Source of the DNA: Rhodanobacteraceae bacterium
GTDB lineage: Bacteria; Pseudomonadota; Gammaproteobacteria; Xanthomonadales; Rhodanobacteraceae
Direction: 5' to 3'
DNA length: 64,000 bases
Assembly (NCBI GenBank): GCA_027019085.1
Contig: JALUXG010000039.1
Location: 113,237-177,236 of the forward strand
The translations under genes were made by a program, and so were the position numbers. Of the stretch, positions 21,205-32,596 are shown piece by piece. The notes below the pieces were generated by a model. That model worked only from the letters and a program-made list of their open reading frames with translations. It made no database searches and had not been told where the DNA came from. Positions within the stretch are counted from its first letter, which is position 1; each line of letters opens with the position of its first letter.

Positions 21205-22875
21205 ATGACGCAATCGACCCGCATCGATCCCAGCCGCGAGATCCACCCGCCCACCGGCAGTACGTTGCATTGCAGGAACTGGCAGATCGAAGCGGCATAC
21301 CGCATGATCCAGCACAACCTCGATCCCGCGGTGGCAGAGAACCCGGCCGAGCTGGTCGTCTATGGCGGCATCGGCCGCGCCGCGCGCAACTGGGAATGCT
21401 TCGATGCGATCCTCGAGTCCCTGCGCGATCTGGAGCCGGACGAAACCCTGCTGGTGCAGTCGGGCAAGCCGGTGGGCGTGTTCCGTACCCACGCCGACGC
21501 GCCGCGTGTTCTGATCGCCAACTCCAACCTGGTGCCGGCCTGGGCCACCTGGGAGCATTTCCACGAGCTCGATAAAAAGGGCCTGATGATGTTCGGCCAG
21601 ATGACCGCCGGGTCGTGGATCTACATCGGTTCGCAGGGCATCGTGCAGGGTACCTACGAGACCTTCGTCGAGATGGGACGGCAGAGCTACGGCGGCGACC
21701 TCACGGGCCGCTGGATCCTCACCGCGGGCCTGGGCGGCATGGGCGGCGCGCAGCCACTGGCGGCCTCGCTGGCCGGCGCCTGTTCGCTGAACATCGAATG
21801 CCAGCAGAGCCGCATCGATTTTCGTCTGCGCACGCTGTACGTCGACGAGCAGGCCCGGGACATCGATGACGCGCTAGCGCGTATCGACAAATACACGAAG
21901 ACGGGCGAGGCCAGGTCCATCGCCCTGCTGGGCAATGCCGCCGAGGTCCTGCCGGAGCTGGTCAGGCGCGGCGTCAGGCCCGACGCAGTGACCGACCAGA
22001 CCAGCGCCCACGACCCGGTCAACGGCTACCTGCCGCTGGGCTGGACGGTCGAGGAATGGTTCGAGCGCCGTCAGCGCGATCCGGCCGGCACCACCCGGGC
22101 CGCCAAGCAGTCGATGAAGCAGCATGTCGAGGCCATGCTGGCCTTCCACGCACAGGGCATACCCACCTTCGATTACGGCAACAACATCCGCCAGATGGCC
22201 AGGGACGAGGGCTGCGAAAACGCCTTCGATTTCCCCGGCTTCGTGCCGGCCTACGTGCGCCCGCTATTTTGCCGCGGCGTCGGACCGTTCCGCTGGGTGG
22301 CGCTGTCGGGCGAACCGGAGGATATCCGCAAGACCGACGCCAGGGTCAAGGAGCTGATCCCCGACGATCCGCATCTGCATCGATGGCTGGACATGGCCGG
22401 TGAACGCATCCGCTTCCAGGGTCTGCCCTCGCGCATCTGCTGGGTCGGCCTGGGCCAGCGCCACAAGCTGGGCCTGGCCTTCAACGAGATGGTGCGCAAG
22501 GGCGAGCTGAAGGCTCCGGTCGCCATCGGCCGCGATCACCTGGATTCCGGCTCGGTAGCTTCCCCGAACCGCGAGACCGAGGCGATGCGCGACGGTTCGG
22601 ACGCGGTCTCGGACTGGCCCATTCTCAACGCGCTGCTGAATACCGCCAGCGGCGCCACCTGGGTCAGTTTCCACCACGGTGGCGGCGTCGGCATGGGCTA
22701 CAGCCAGCATGCGGGCCTGGTGATCGTGTGCGACGGCAGCGAAGCCGCCGACCAGCGCATCGCGCGCGTGCTGTGGAACGACCCGGGCACCGGCGTCATG
22801 CGCCATGCCGATGCCGGCTACGAAGCCGCTATCGCCTGCGCCCGGGAGCAGGGCCTGAAGCTACCGATGGTGTGA
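21205..22875 (+). CDS. hutU: Urocanate hydratase
   Basis: 556 residues, the usual length. HutU adds water to urocanate with a tightly bound NAD+, giving imidazolonepropionate for HutI. The NAD-binding GLGGMGGAQ loop is present. The urocanase signature [10 protein letters not shown] contains the active-site cysteine C412. The start is ATG 21205, 8 bases after a GGAG-type site (CCCGGAGCC). It stands alone: hutH is not adjacent, and the following gene is convergent. This scattered arrangement differs from the hutHUI operons of many bacteria. Confidence 0.96.
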   Translation: MTQSTRIDPSREIHPPTGSTLHCRNWQIEAAYRMIQHNLDPAVAENPAELVVYGGIGRAARNWECFDAILESLRDLEPDETLLVQSGKPVGVFRTHADAPRVLIANSNLVPAWATWEHFHELDKKGLMMFGQMTAGSWIYIGSQGIVQGTYETFVEMGRQSYGGDLTGRWILTAGLGGMGGAQPLAASLAGACSLNIECQQSRIDFRLRTLYVDEQARDIDDALARIDKYTKTGEARSIALLGNAAEVLPELVRRGVRPDAVTDQTSAHDPVNGYLPLGWTVEEWFERRQRDPAGTTRAAKQSMKQHVEAMLAFHAQGIPTFDYGNNIRQMARDEGCENAFDFPGFVPAYVRPLFCRGVGPFRWVALSGEPEDIRKTDARVKELIPDDPHLHRWLDMAGERIRFQGLPSRICWVGLGQRHKLGLAFNEMVRKGELKAPVAIGRDHLDSGSVASPNRETEAMRDGSDAVSDWPILNALLNTASGATWVSFHHGGGVGMGYSQHAGLVIVCDGSEAADQRIARVLWNDPGTGVMRHADAGYEAAIACAREQGLKLPMV

Positions 22876-22910
22876 GTCGGCCAGGCCGGGTGTCCGGGCT
22901 TGTGCGCCTT

Positions 22911-22975
22911 GCCGCCTCGCGGCTTTCGCCGCTCCTGCGGTCGGACCAGGGGCAGCCGCGATCGCGATGCATGGA
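22911..22975. repeat. REP-like palindromic element (degenerate)
   Basis: Contains GCGGCTTTCGCCGCTCCTGC (22919-22938), the reverse complement of the GGAGCGGC...GCCGC core common in dispersed xanthomonad REP elements. A second GCCGCGATCGCGAT block lies near 22954. It falls between the convergent ends of hutU and the DUF1543 gene, where REPs usually sit. The pattern is from memory of the family and was not searched. Confidence 0.5.
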
Positions 22976-23074
22976 CCCGCCATATCGCCACCCTCCGTTC
23001 CGCACATGCGCCTCGTCCAATCCTGCGGTCACTGCAATTTCCAGATTCGGCCCGAGGGGCAGGCCACCGGTAGA

Positions 23075-23638
23075 TCATGACCCGGTATCCGGGGAATGCC
23101 GGCTTCGGTGCGCCATCCATGCCCGAATCGTGGCCAGCGGCAGTGGAAAATAGCCGTTGGTCACCGGCGGATCGGTGGCGTCCGGATCGGGTTCGAGATG
23201 CACGTGCCAGCCGCCCACGGCATCCACGGGCAGGCAGTCGTCCACGGCGTGCAGGTCATCCTTGTGCACGGAGTCATGACCGACGAGCAGCCGCGCCTTG
23301 GCGCGTGCCTTGGCCTCGCCGGGGCCGGTGGCGCCAAACAGGCCCCAGGCGTGGCGCTCGCCGAATTCGCCCGGCAGGTAGCCGCCGATGTTGACGAAAT
23401 ACAGATGCAGGCCGTTGTCGGCAGGCGTGCGTGCCAGGTGCACACGGTAACCGGCGACGCTGTCGACCCGGCACCACGCATCGACATGCAGGCCCTGTGG
23501 CTCACCGAACCAGGCATCGAGCAACTGATCGTGAACGTCTTGCAGCGACGCGCCGACGGCAAAGGCCACGTCGTGCAGTTCGGTGCGGGCCCGCGCTGCG
23601 GTGCCGCCGAGGACGCAGGCGATCAGGCAAGGGGACAT
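23075..23638 (-). CDS. DUF1543-family protein
   Basis: 187 residues. It begins with the short strand and Gly pair typical of DUF1543 (ACVLGGTAARARTELHDVAFAVG) and contains a second similar half (VHLEPDPDATDPPVTNGYFP). Key shared pieces are HDVAFAVG, YFVNIGGYLPGEFGERHAWG and HKDDLHAVDDCLPVD. The function of the family is unknown and it is thought to be cytoplasmic. ATG 23638 is preferred over an in-frame TTG 6 bases upstream. It is convergent with hutU and divergent from the acetyltransferase gene. Confidence 0.82.
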   Translation of the reverse strand: MSPCLIACVLGGTAARARTELHDVAFAVGASLQDVHDQLLDAWFGEPQGLHVDAWCRVDSVAGYRVHLARTPADNGLHLYFVNIGGYLPGEFGERHAWGLFGATGPGEAKARAKARLLVGHDSVHKDDLHAVDDCLPVDAVGGWHVHLEPDPDATDPPVTNGYFPLPLATIRAWMAHRSRHSPDTGS

Positions 23639-23750
23639 GGGCAATTCCAGATGGGTATGCCGCCATCCTATGAGGTCCCTGCGAAAGGCGGCAAGCGATA
23701 CGCATCCAGCCGGTTCCGCAAGTCATATGCAGCCGCGTAGACTTGCACGC

Positions 23751-24464
23751 ATGGATTCCTGCATCGATGAAGCGCTGGCCGCGGCGCTGGACAATCCGTT
23801 CTGGTCCGCACTGGCGACACGGCACGCGGGGATGGCGCAACGTGTGGGTGACGTGGCCTGCTACCCGGCCGACGTGGCGCCTTTTCTGGGCGTTGCACGA
23901 GTCGATGCCGATGTCGACGATGCGCTGGCGTCGCTGGTGGGGCGGGGCGAGGAGAGGCTTCTGCTCGGTGTGATCCCGGTGCTGTCGTCGCGATGGCATG
24001 TGCAGCACTTCCGCCCACTGGCGCAGTTGGTCTGCGAGACGCCGGTGCCGGTGCCGGACGGGCCTGTGGTGACCGAACTGGGCGCACCGCACCGCGGGGA
24101 CGTGCTGGATCTGGTGGGGCGGGTGTATCCGCACTATTTCCGTCCGCGCACCATGGCCCTGGGACGTTACTTCGGCATCTACGTCGACGGGCGATTGGCG
24201 GCGATGGCCGGCGAGCGGCTGGGTACGCAGCGTGCGCGCGAGATCAGCGCCGTGTGCAGCGACCCGGAATTCTCCGGTCGTGGCTACGCGCGGCGCTTGC
24301 TGGCGATGCTTGCGAACGACCACCTGGCGCGCGGCTGGCTGCCATTCCTGCACGTGAGCCAGGACAACCGGCGGGCACTGGACCTCTACCGGAGCATCGG
24401 ATGGCGCGTGCGCTGCGAGATTGCCTTTGCGTCGTTGCGGCGAACGGATAGCGAGTATCCATAA
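23751..24464 (+). CDS. GNAT-family N-acetyltransferase
   Basis: 237 residues. The C-terminal half is a GNAT fold: RLAAMAGERLG (strand 4), EISAVCSDPEFSGRGYARRL with the acetyl-CoA pyrophosphate-binding Q/RxxGxA-like loop, and FLHVSQDNRRALDLYRSIGW. The N-terminal 110 residues are less conserved, as in the FeeM/GCN5-related two-part acetyltransferases. The substrate is unknown. It is divergent from the DUF1543 gene (112-base gap) and has no linked partner. Confidence 0.85.
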   Translation: MDSCIDEALAAALDNPFWSALATRHAGMAQRVGDVACYPADVAPFLGVARVDADVDDALASLVGRGEERLLLGVIPVLSSRWHVQHFRPLAQLVCETPVPVPDGPVVTELGAPHRGDVLDLVGRVYPHYFRPRTMALGRYFGIYVDGRLAAMAGERLGTQRAREISAVCSDPEFSGRGYARRLLAMLANDHLARGWLPFLHVSQDNRRALDLYRSIGWRVRCEIAFASLRRTDSEYP

Positions 24465-24547
24465 CATCGATGCCCGGCTGCACTTGACATGAACCCGGCG
24501 TGGCGTTTTGCTGCGCGGATGGGCGAACTGTGCAGGGGAGGATGCGC

Positions 24548-24745
24548 ATGACCCGGGCATCGCGTGGACAGCGTGCATTCTGGTACGCCGTGTTCCTGAT
24601 CATCGTCGGCGTGGCACTCAGCGTGCCGCTGTACAACCGCGTGCAGCCGACACTCGCCGGCATTCCGTTCTTCTACTGGTTCCAGTTCGGCTGGATCCTG
24701 GTGACGGCCTTGGCCACGGCCCTGGCCTACCGATCGAAACTCTGA
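24548..24745 (+). CDS. DUF3311 small subunit of a sodium:solute symporter
   Basis: 65 residues with two transmembrane helices (AFWYAVFLIIVGVALSVPLY and FFYWFQFGWILVTALATALA). DUF3311 proteins are regularly paired with an SSS-family permease; the pair is known in monocarboxylate transport (MctP-type). The ATG at 24548 is 7 bases after AGGGGAGG, whereas the ATG at 24542 is too close to that site. The stop is 7 bases before the permease start, so the two genes are coupled. Confidence 0.88.
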   Translation: MTRASRGQRAFWYAVFLIIVGVALSVPLYNRVQPTLAGIPFFYWFQFGWILVTALATALAYRSKL

Positions 24746-24752
24746 GGGCGGC

Positions 24753-26276
24753 ATGGGCATGGCCATCACAGTCTTCATCGCCCTGTTTGCCCTGGTCACG
24801 GTGCTGGGCTTCGTCGCCGCGCGCTGGCGCGCGGGAGACCTGAACCACATCCACGAATGGGGCCTGGCCGGGCGCCGTTTCGGCACCGTGGTCACCTGGT
24901 TCCTGCTCGGTGGCGACCTGTACACGGCCTACACCTTCATCGCGGTGCCGGCACTGGTGTTCGGTGTCGGCGCGCTGGGCTTCTTCGCGCTGCCCTACAC
25001 GCTGATGGTCTACCCGTTCGTGTTCGTGGTGTTCCCCCGTTTGTGGTCGGTGGCGCACCGGCATGGCTACGTCACCGCCGGTGACTTCGTGCGCGCGCGC
25101 CACGACAGCCCGACCCTGGCGCTGATGATCACGCTGACCGGCATTCTTGCCACCATGCCCTACATCGCCCTGCAACTGGTCGGCATCGAGGTGGTGATCG
25201 GCGCGCTGGGACTGACCGGGCCGGGCTGGATGGGCGAGCTGCCGCTGATCATCGCCTTCGCCATCCTGGCCGCCTACACCTACACCAGCGGCCTGCGCGC
25301 TCCTGCGTTGATCGCTGTGGTCAAGGACGTGCTGATCTACCTGGTGGTGATCGCCGCCATCGTGATCATCCCGGCCAGGCTGGGCGGCTACGGCAAGGTG
25401 TTCGAGGCGGTGCCGCACGACAAGCTGCTGCTCAAGCCCGGGCAGGCGGGGGCCTACGCCACGCTGGCGCTGGGTTCGGCGCTGGCGCTGTTCCTGTATC
25501 CGCATTCGGTGACCGGGCTGCTGAGTGCCGACGGTCGCCGCACCATCAAGCGCAACATGGCATTGCTTCCGGCCTATTCCCTGGTGCTGGCGCTGATTGC
25601 CGCGCTGGGCTACATGGCGCTGGCCTCGGGGGTACACCATGACCCGGCCTTCGCCGCGGGTTTTCGGCAGTACGGAGCCAACTTCGCCGTGCCGGCACTG
25701 TTCCAGCGCTGGTTCCCGCCGTGGTTCTTCGGCGTGGCGATGGCGGCGATCGCCATCGGCGCGCTGGTGCCGGCGGCGATCATGTCAATCGCGGCGGCCA
25801 ATCTGTTCACGCGCAACATCTACCGCGAGTACCTCAGGCCCGGATGCACGCACATCGAGGAAGCGCGCATGGCCAAGCTGTCCTCGCTGGTGGTCAAGGT
25901 CGGGGCGCTGGCCTTCGTCTTGTTCCTGCCGCAGAAGTACGCGATCAACTTCCAGCTGCTGGGCGGGGTGTGGATCATCCAGACCCTGCCCGCGATCGTG
26001 ATCGGCCTGTACACGCGCTGGCTGCATCGCGGAGCATTGATGGCGGGGTGGACGGCGGGCATGCTCGTCGGCACCTGGATGGCGGCGACCCAAGGCTTCA
26101 AGGCGATCTTTCCGTTGCACCTGGGTGATGCGACGTTCCCGGGTTACGCCGCGGTGTATGCGCTGGCCGTCAACCTGCTGGTATGCGTGCTGGTCACGTG
26201 GCTGGCGGGGGCGCTGGGCTGGTCGCGCGGCAACGACCCGACCCGACCCGCCGATTACCTGGGCACGGGCGAATAA
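24753..26276 (+). CDS. Sodium:solute symporter (SSS family, monocarboxylate type)
   Basis: 507 residues with about 13 membrane helices of the LeuT-fold SSS family ([20 protein letters not shown], then [20 protein letters not shown]). It couples sodium entry to uptake of a small organic acid or similar solute. The preceding DUF3311 gene and the sequence type suggest an MctP-like carrier for lactate, pyruvate, acetate or amino acids; the substrate is inferred only. ATG 24753 follows GAGGG. The last 22 bases overlap the 3' end of msrA, which runs the other way. Confidence 0.88.
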   Translation: MGMAITVFIALFALVTVLGFVAARWRAGDLNHIHEWGLAGRRFGTVVTWFLLGGDLYTAYTFIAVPALVFGVGALGFFALPYTLMVYPFVFVVFPRLWSVAHRHGYVTAGDFVRARHDSPTLALMITLTGILATMPYIALQLVGIEVVIGALGLTGPGWMGELPLIIAFAILAAYTYTSGLRAPALIAVVKDVLIYLVVIAAIVIIPARLGGYGKVFEAVPHDKLLLKPGQAGAYATLALGSALALFLYPHSVTGLLSADGRRTIKRNMALLPAYSLVLALIAALGYMALASGVHHDPAFAAGFRQYGANFAVPALFQRWFPPWFFGVAMAAIAIGALVPAAIMSIAAANLFTRNIYREYLRPGCTHIEEARMAKLSSLVVKVGALAFVLFLPQKYAINFQLLGGVWIIQTLPAIVIGLYTRWLHRGALMAGWTAGMLVGTWMAATQGFKAIFPLHLGDATFPGYAAVYALAVNLLVCVLVTWLAGALGWSRGNDPTRPADYLGTGE

Positions 26277-26796
26277 GCGTCGCTGGCGGCGGCATCGTCA
26301 CGCCGCGGAAGCACCCAGTCGGAGCGCACGAAATGACAGGTGTAGCCGCTGGGGTAGTGCTGCAGGTAGTCCTGATGCTCGGGTTCGGCCTGCCAGAAGT
26401 CGCCCGCCGGCTGCAGCTCGGTCACCACCTTCCCCGGCCACAGTCCGCTAGCGTCGACATCGGCAATGGTGTCTTCGGCGATCTGCTTCTGAATTGGGCT
26501 GGTGTAGAGGATCAACGAGCGGTAGCTGGGGCCGATGTCGTTGCCCTGGCGGTTGCGGGTCGTCGGGTCGTGGATCTGGAAGAATACTTCCAGCAGCCTG
26601 CGGTAGCTGATGCGCGCGGGTTCGAACACGACCTCCACCGCCTCGGCGTGGTTGCCGTGGTTTCGGTAGCTGGCGTGCGGTACGTCGCCACCCGCATATC
26701 CCACACGGGTGGACACAACGCCGGGCTGATGGCGCAGCAGTTCCTGCATGCCCCAGAAGCAGCCGCCGGCGAGGATGGCGCGTTCGGTCGTCTTGT

Positions 26797-26800
<4 letters not shown>
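26255..26800 (-). CDS. msrA: Peptide methionine sulfoxide reductase A
   Basis: 181 residues. MsrA reduces S-methionine sulfoxide in oxidised proteins. The catalytic cysteine is C14 in [10 protein letters not shown], followed by [24 protein letters not shown] and [15 protein letters not shown]. The start is GTG at 26800, overlapping the msrB stop by 4 bases (GTGA), so the two reductases are translationally coupled. The 3' end overlaps the convergent symporter gene. Confidence 0.96.
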
Positions 26801-27255
<455 letters not shown>

Positions 27256-27327
27256 GGCGATACGACCGTTTCACGAACTGCGCAGGGTCCACCTGCCTCG
27301 TCCGCGGGCGACCTGAAGGCGAGGGGT

Positions 27328-30300
27328 CTAGTCCACAGCTCGGGCCGAATCCGGGGTTTTCAAGGGTGACTTGTCCTGGAGCAGTGCCGAGTACGATTGC
27401 GCATCGATCGGCCGGCTGAACAGGAACCCCTGCATCTGGGGACACCCGTGTTCATGCAGCAATCGTGCCTGGGTGGCGGTTTCCACGCCTTCGGCGATGA
27501 GCTGGTAGCCGAGTGCCTGGGCCATGCTGATGATGCCACGCACGATGCTGAACTGCTTGGCGTTGTCCGGAATGTCCTTGACAAAGACGCGATCGATCTT
27601 GAGCACGTCGAACTCGTACTGCGACAGGTAGCTCAGATTGGAATAGCCGGTGCCGAAATCGTCGACCGCAAGGCGCACGCCCAGCTTGCGCAGCCCCTTC
27701 ATCAGCGCGACAGTCTGTTCCGGGTGTGCGGCCATCTGGCTTTCGGTGACCTCGATTTCCAGGCATGGCGCAGGCAGCCCGTGGGTTTGAAGTGCCAGGC
27801 GGACCGTTTCCAGCATCTTGTCCGGGTCAAGGAATTTCAGCGAGACATTAACCGATACAGGGGTCGGGTCCAGGCCCTGATCGCGCCATGCCGCCATCTG
27901 CCGGCAGGCGCTGTCGAGCACCCAAGCGTCAATCTGGGTGATCAGGCCGGTTTCCTCGGCAAGCGGGATGAAGTCGGCTGGGGAAACCGTGTCGCCATCG
28001 CCACGTTGCCAGCGCACCAGGGCTTCGGCGCCGGTGAGGGTACCCTCCGGCCAGTGCACCTTGGGCTGATAGACCAGATAGAGCTGGTCATGCTGCAGCG
28101 CCTGGCGCAGGGCATGCTCCACACGCAGCCGATCCTCGGCCTGCTTGCCCATCTCGTCAGTGAAATAACTGTAACGGCCACGTCCGGAGTGCTTGGCGTG
28201 GTAGAGCGCGGTATCGGCCTGCTTGGTCAGTTCGACGGGGTCGGTCGAGTCCTGCGGGTAGAGTGCAATGCCGATGCTGGTCGAAAGATGCAGATCCTGG
28301 CCATGCAGCCGGATCGGCTTCTCGATGGACTCGATGATCTTCTTCGCCACCCGTGCCGCGTGACGCGGATCGCTCAGGCGCGGCAGCAAGACCACGAATT
28401 CGTCACCCCCCTGGCGGCTGACCGTGTCGTCCCTGCGCACGCAATGCACCAGGCGTCGTGCCGCTTCCTTGAGCACCGCGTCGCCGGTCTGGTGGCCGAG
28501 CGAATCGTTGATGTGCTTGAAATGGTCCAGGTCGATGTACAGCAGCGCGCCGTTGCAGTCCCCCTCACGGCATTGCAGCGCACGTTCCAGACGGTCATCG
28601 AGCAGGATCCGGTTGGGCAGGCCGGTCAGGGTGTCATGGTGGGCCATGTGCGCCATCTTCTCGGCCATGGCGAGCGTTTCGCCGATGTCGTGGAACACCA
28701 TGATGGCGCCGCTGATATGCCCATCGGGATCGTGGATGGGCGCGGCCGAATCCTCGATCGGCGTCTCGATGCCGTCGCGACGGCGCACGGCACTGTTGGC
28801 CGCGAGGGTGGTCACGCGGTTCTCCCTGACGGCCTTCTCCAGAGGATTGGCTATGGTCTCGCCACTGTCGATGTCCACCAGTTGCACCACCTCGGCAAAC
28901 GACCGGCCCTGGGCCTCGGCTTCCTTCCAGCCGGTCATGCGTTCGGCCACCGGGTTCATCAGGCTCACGCACAGATTCGCGTCGCAGGCGACCACCGCAT
29001 CGCCGATGGCGTTGAGCATGCGTTGCGCGCGGTCCTTTTCCTCGAACAGCGCCGCTTCGGCCAGCTTGCGCTCGGTGATGTCGATGCCGAGTTTGTACAT
29101 GCCGCGGATGACCCCGTTCACGCGGTGCGGTACGTAGGTAAGCTCATAGAACCGCCCATCGCGTTCGATTTCCGCCGTGACGCGTTGGCCCTCCAGGCAG
29201 GCCATCTGCTTCGGTCGCAGAATGTCGGCATAACGCGCCTTGAGCACGTTGTCGGCGGGCTGACCGATGAGTTCTTCCGGGCTCAGTCCCCACATGCTGA
29301 GGTAGCGCGCGTTGGCGAAACGGTATACGCGCTCGTGGTCCAGGTAGGCAATCAGCGCGGGCACGTTGTCTGTGATCTCGTGCAGACGGGCTTCGAGCTC
29401 CCTGCGCTCGGTGATGTCCTGGGCCAGCACGAAGAAGCCTTCGACACGCGACCCCCGCAGGTACGGCTCGTACTGCACCTGCACGCGATGCCCTTCCGGC
29501 ATGGTGATCTCGAAATGCTGCGATTCGCCCTGCAGTACACGCGACACACGCGGTGCAATGGCGCGGGCAAAATCGTCCCCGAACACCTCGCGCGGGGTCT
29601 TGCCGATGATCTCGGAGGATTCCTTGCCGTACCACTCCAGGTATTTGCGGTTGACGAACACGTATTGCCCATGCGCGTCGAGTTGGCTGGCAATGCCGGG
29701 GATATTGTCGGCAAAGACGCGCAACTGCGTGGTGGCCTTGTCCAGGCGGGAGGCGATGCCCTTGTGGCGGGCGACCACCATGGCGATTAGCACCGGACTC
29801 ATGACTGCGAGAGTGGCGTACAGGACCAGTTCCCCTTCGTGCATCGCATGCAGCGCGGGAACGGTGACGCTGCCCATGCTTTCGGCCACCCGCAGCAACA
29901 GGATGGCAACGACATTCAGGCTCGCGATGAGCGTGGTACCCAGCAGGCCCAGTCGATAGGCAATCAGCAGCAGAGGCACGACGATCAGCACGAAGGGGGT
30001 AGCGGACCGGGTCATGGCCAGCGCCGTGACGCCCAGGGAAAGCGGCAGCAGTATCCAGAAAACCGGGGCGCGATCACCGGCCAGCAGGCGGTGCAGGCGA
30101 CGGCTGTCGAAAGTCAATGCGGGTGGCAGGAGCAGCAACATGCCGACCGCATCGCCGGCCCACCAGGTCATGAAAGTGGCATTCCAGTCCGAGCCGAACA
30201 TCTGATGCACGGCACTGGTGCCGATCAGTGCGCCAACGAAAGGTGCCGCAACCATGGTGGCGAAGAAGCCAAGCAGGAAAAAACGTTCCGAGAGCATGAC

Positions 30301-30630
30301 CCCGGTGCGCAGGCCGAACAGGCGGGAAAGCCAAACCGCCACGGCCACCTCGGCCATATTGGCCAAGGCGATCAACAATGTTGGAAGGAATTGCTGGCCC
30401 ATGGCCATGAAGGCAAGTACGGCAGCCAGGTAACCGGCAGCAAGCGTTTTGGGCATCGACTTCAGCCAGCCACGCAGCAATGCGGCGACCAGCAGGGCAT
30501 TGGCGAACCAGGCCTCCGCGATGTGGTGCGCGGGGCCTTCGGACCACGCAATCATGGCCACGGTCAACACGAAGTAGATCGTCGTGAATGCGGCAAGCGC
30601 GAGCCGCTTGCGCGAAATGTCAAGGCGCAT
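27328..30630 (-). CDS. MASE1-PAS-GGDEF-EAL membrane sensor
   Basis: 1100 residues from ATG 30630, which follows GGGAGGG with 5-base spacing; two further upstream ATG/GTG codons lack this. Residues 1-300 are a MASE1-type membrane sensor with about eight helices. PAS domains follow: [40 protein letters not shown] and a third before the GGDEF domain. GGDEF (741-745) and EAL (E869 in GAEALVRW) motifs are both intact, as are [14 protein letters not shown] and the C-terminal QGFLFSRP. It could both make and hydrolyse cyclic di-GMP; which dominates is unknown. It lies downstream of yhhQ on the same strand, 107 bases away. Confidence 0.93.
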   Translation of the reverse strand: MRLDISRKRLALAAFTTIYFVLTVAMIAWSEGPAHHIAEAWFANALLVAALLRGWLKSMPKTLAAGYLAAVLAFMAMGQQFLPTLLIALANMAEVAVAVWLSRLFGLRTGVMLSERFFLLGFFATMVAAPFVGALIGTSAVHQMFGSDWNATFMTWWAGDAVGMLLLLPPALTFDSRRLHRLLAGDRAPVFWILLPLSLGVTALAMTRSATPFVLIVVPLLLIAYRLGLLGTTLIASLNVVAILLLRVAESMGSVTVPALHAMHEGELVLYATLAVMSPVLIAMVVARHKGIASRLDKATTQLRVFADNIPGIASQLDAHGQYVFVNRKYLEWYGKESSEIIGKTPREVFGDDFARAIAPRVSRVLQGESQHFEITMPEGHRVQVQYEPYLRGSRVEGFFVLAQDITERRELEARLHEITDNVPALIAYLDHERVYRFANARYLSMWGLSPEELIGQPADNVLKARYADILRPKQMACLEGQRVTAEIERDGRFYELTYVPHRVNGVIRGMYKLGIDITERKLAEAALFEEKDRAQRMLNAIGDAVVACDANLCVSLMNPVAERMTGWKEAEAQGRSFAEVVQLVDIDSGETIANPLEKAVRENRVTTLAANSAVRRRDGIETPIEDSAAPIHDPDGHISGAIMVFHDIGETLAMAEKMAHMAHHDTLTGLPNRILLDDRLERALQCREGDCNGALLYIDLDHFKHINDSLGHQTGDAVLKEAARRLVHCVRRDDTVSRQGGDEFVVLLPRLSDPRHAARVAKKIIESIEKPIRLHGQDLHLSTSIGIALYPQDSTDPVELTKQADTALYHAKHSGRGRYSYFTDEMGKQAEDRLRVEHALRQALQHDQLYLVYQPKVHWPEGTLTGAEALVRWQRGDGDTVSPADFIPLAEETGLITQIDAWVLDSACRQMAAWRDQGLDPTPVSVNVSLKFLDPDKMLETVRLALQTHGLPAPCLEIEVTESQMAAHPEQTVALMKGLRKLGVRLAVDDFGTGYSNLSYLSQYEFDVLKIDRVFVKDIPDNAKQFSIVRGIISMAQALGYQLIAEGVETATQARLLHEHGCPQMQGFLFSRPIDAQSYSALLQDKSPLKTPDSARAVD

Positions 30631-30737
30631 CCAGACCCTCCCTTTCTTTCCCATATCCGGAACAATCAAGGGTGTGCGTGCGCACACGGTAGCACACGGT
30701 CTGCCTCCGACGGTCCGCTACATGCTTGCCGTGCTCA

Positions 30738-31502
30738 TCAATCGCGAACCGATTCCAGTTCCCCTTCGTCGCGCAGGCTGAACGGCGTGAAATGCGTGTC
30801 GCGGTCGTAGGCATCCACGCCTTCCCGGCGTTTCAGAAAGCCCACCACGGCATAGGTCAGTGGCGTGAAGACCACCTCGACCGTTACTTTCATCACCCAG
30901 TTGAAAGCGATCACCTTGACCAGTGTCTGGCCTTCCCAGATACCGAGAAAGGCGATGGGGTAGAAGGTGAGGCTGTCCACCCCCTGGCCGACCAGGGTCG
31001 AGCCGATGGTGCGTGTCCACAGGTGCCGGCCCTGGGTCCACAGTTTCATTTTCGCCATGACATAGGAATTGGCGAAATCGCCCAGCCAGTAGGCCAGCAT
31101 GGATGCGGCAACGATGCGGCCGGTGTTGCCGAACACGATTTCCAGCGCCGGCTGCAGCCTTGCGTTGAACGGCTCGGCGGGACTGGCGGGCAGGGCGAGG
31201 ATGACCCAGGTCATGACGGTGGCGAAGGCCAGCCCGGCGAAACCGGCCCAGATGGCCCGGCGCGCCCGGGCATAACCGTAGACCTCGGTCAGCACGTCGC
31301 CGAAGATGTAGCTGACAGGGAAGAACAGGTTGCCGGCGCCAAAACTCAGGGTGCCCAGCAACGGCAGGGTGAGCATGCCCACCTTGGCCGGCCCGATCAG
31401 GTTGGCGCTGAGCAATACCGCGACCATGCCGCCGACCATCAGATCGTAATAGCGGAAGCTGCGGGAGGGGGTGGCGACGGTCGGTTCGGGCACGTTCTGC
31501 AT
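30738..31502 (-). CDS. yhhQ: Queuosine-precursor transporter, YhhQ/VUT family
   Basis: 254 residues with six or more helices. Typical VUT-family blocks are present: LLSANLIGPAKVG, SYIFGDVLTEVYGYARARRAIW, ASMLAYWLGDFANSYVMAK and RTIGSTLVGQGVDSLTFYPIAF. YhhQ imports queuine precursors (preQ0/preQ1) for tRNA modification. The start is ATG 31502 (MQNVPEPTVA), chosen because earlier in-frame codons add only unconserved residues. I looked for a preQ1 riboswitch in the 256 bases before it and saw none. It is divergent from the undA-like gene. Confidence 0.9.
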   Translation of the reverse strand: MQNVPEPTVATPSRSFRYYDLMVGGMVAVLLSANLIGPAKVGMLTLPLLGTLSFGAGNLFFPVSYIFGDVLTEVYGYARARRAIWAGFAGLAFATVMTWVILALPASPAEPFNARLQPALEIVFGNTGRIVAASMLAYWLGDFANSYVMAKMKLWTQGRHLWTRTIGSTLVGQGVDSLTFYPIAFLGIWEGQTLVKVIAFNWVMKVTVEVVFTPLTYAVVGFLKRREGVDAYDRDTHFTPFSLRDEGELESVRD

Positions 31503-31758
31503 GGGTCGGGAGAGCGGACGCCAAGCTTGCAGCATGCACCAGCCAACCTGCAATGCATGGCCTGCGGTGCCCCGGACAGCACCTGACGCTAGTTGCACAC
31601 CGGGCACGGGTCACGATGCCCCATGACTTCGCCGAAATTGCGCACGTCCCCGGCAGCCCCGTGCGTAGGCTGGATGCGTGCCGGGACGCTTGTGTCACCC
31701 GGCACCGCCCGGTGCGAGCGGTATCGGGCGGCATTTGGTCATCGACTGGAGAGGATGG

Positions 31759-32535
31759 ATGAGTACATATTTTGAACGTACCGGCCCCTTGCAGGAACTT
31801 GGCAGTTACCCGCAGTGGGCCCAGGACATGGTGGAGGCTTGCGAAGATGCCAGGCGCAGCGTGGTCACCCATGAATTGTGGGACCGCATGCGTGAAGACA
31901 GGATCGAGGCCGTGTCCACGCGCAATTTCATGATCGGCATCTGGCCGGTCATCGAGCGCTTTCCCGGCTACATGGCGCAAAGCCTGCTGAAAACGCAGTA
32001 CGGGCGTAGCCCGGGGGATGACATGGCGCGCCGCTGGCTGGTACGCAATATCCGCGTCGAACAGAATCATGCCGAGTACTGGTTGCACTGGGCCGTCGGT
32101 GCAGGCATTCCTCGCGAAGATGTTCTTTCGGGCGAGATGCCGCGTGGTGCGGACGTGCTGGCCCGCTGGTGCGAGGAAGTCAGTGCGCACGACACGCTGG
32201 CCGCGGGCATGGCCGCCACCAACTATGCCGTGGAGGGCGCGACCGGGGAATGGTCGCAGATTCTCTACGACAGCGCCGCCTACCATGAACGATTCGCACC
32301 CGCTCAGCGCACGCGCAGCCTGCGCTGGCTGCACCTGCATGCCGATTACGACGACACCCATCCGTGGGAAGCGCTGGAGATCATTTGTACCCTGCTGGGC
32401 ACCCGGCCTTCGCTTGACGTGGTCGAACACATCACCGAATGTGTGCGCAGGAGCTACATCAGCATGCGAATGCTTGCCGATATCTGTGTTGCGCCGAGCA
32501 TTGCCGCGGAGATGAACGGAGTTGCGGTGGCGTAG
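31759..32535 (+). CDS. undA: UndA-like nonheme di-iron oxidase (medium-chain 1-alkene synthase)
   Basis: 258 residues. The protein follows Pseudomonas UndA closely along its whole length as I remember it (YFERTGPLQELGSYPQWAQ, DDMARRWLVRNIRVEQNHAE, TNYAVEGATGEWS, HADYDDTHPWEALEII). UndA converts medium-chain fatty acids such as lauric acid to 1-alkenes (1-undecene) and CO2, using oxygen and a di-iron centre in a haem-oxygenase-like fold. All expected ligands are present at UndA-like positions: E101, H104, E159, H194, D198, H201. ATG 31759 has a good Shine-Dalgarno (GGAGAGG). The neighbours (yhhQ divergent, a GGDEF-EAL gene 61 bases downstream) are unrelated in pathway. A closely related HDO with another substrate is possible. 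Confidence 0.83.
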   Translation: MSTYFERTGPLQELGSYPQWAQDMVEACEDARRSVVTHELWDRMREDRIEAVSTRNFMIGIWPVIERFPGYMAQSLLKTQYGRSPGDDMARRWLVRNIRVEQNHAEYWLHWAVGAGIPREDVLSGEMPRGADVLARWCEEVSAHDTLAAGMAATNYAVEGATGEWSQILYDSAAYHERFAPAQRTRSLRWLHLHADYDDTHPWEALEIICTLLGTRPSLDVVEHITECVRRSYISMRMLADICVAPSIAAEMNGVAVA

Positions 32536-32596
32536 GCCGGCAGATGCGTGCCGAGTCGCCGTATCATCCTTCAGCCATTGAGGTACAGGGGTGCTC

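Noticed and set aside
27397..29790. 797-codon open frame on the plus strand
   Set aside because: It lies opposite the MASE1-GGDEF-EAL gene, whose domain motifs are clear; the plus-strand translation shows no domain and is a high-GC shadow.
31503..31758. Possible preQ1 riboswitch upstream of yhhQ
   Set aside because: No sequence resembling the preQ1-I or preQ1-II core was found in the 256-base region on the yhhQ strand.
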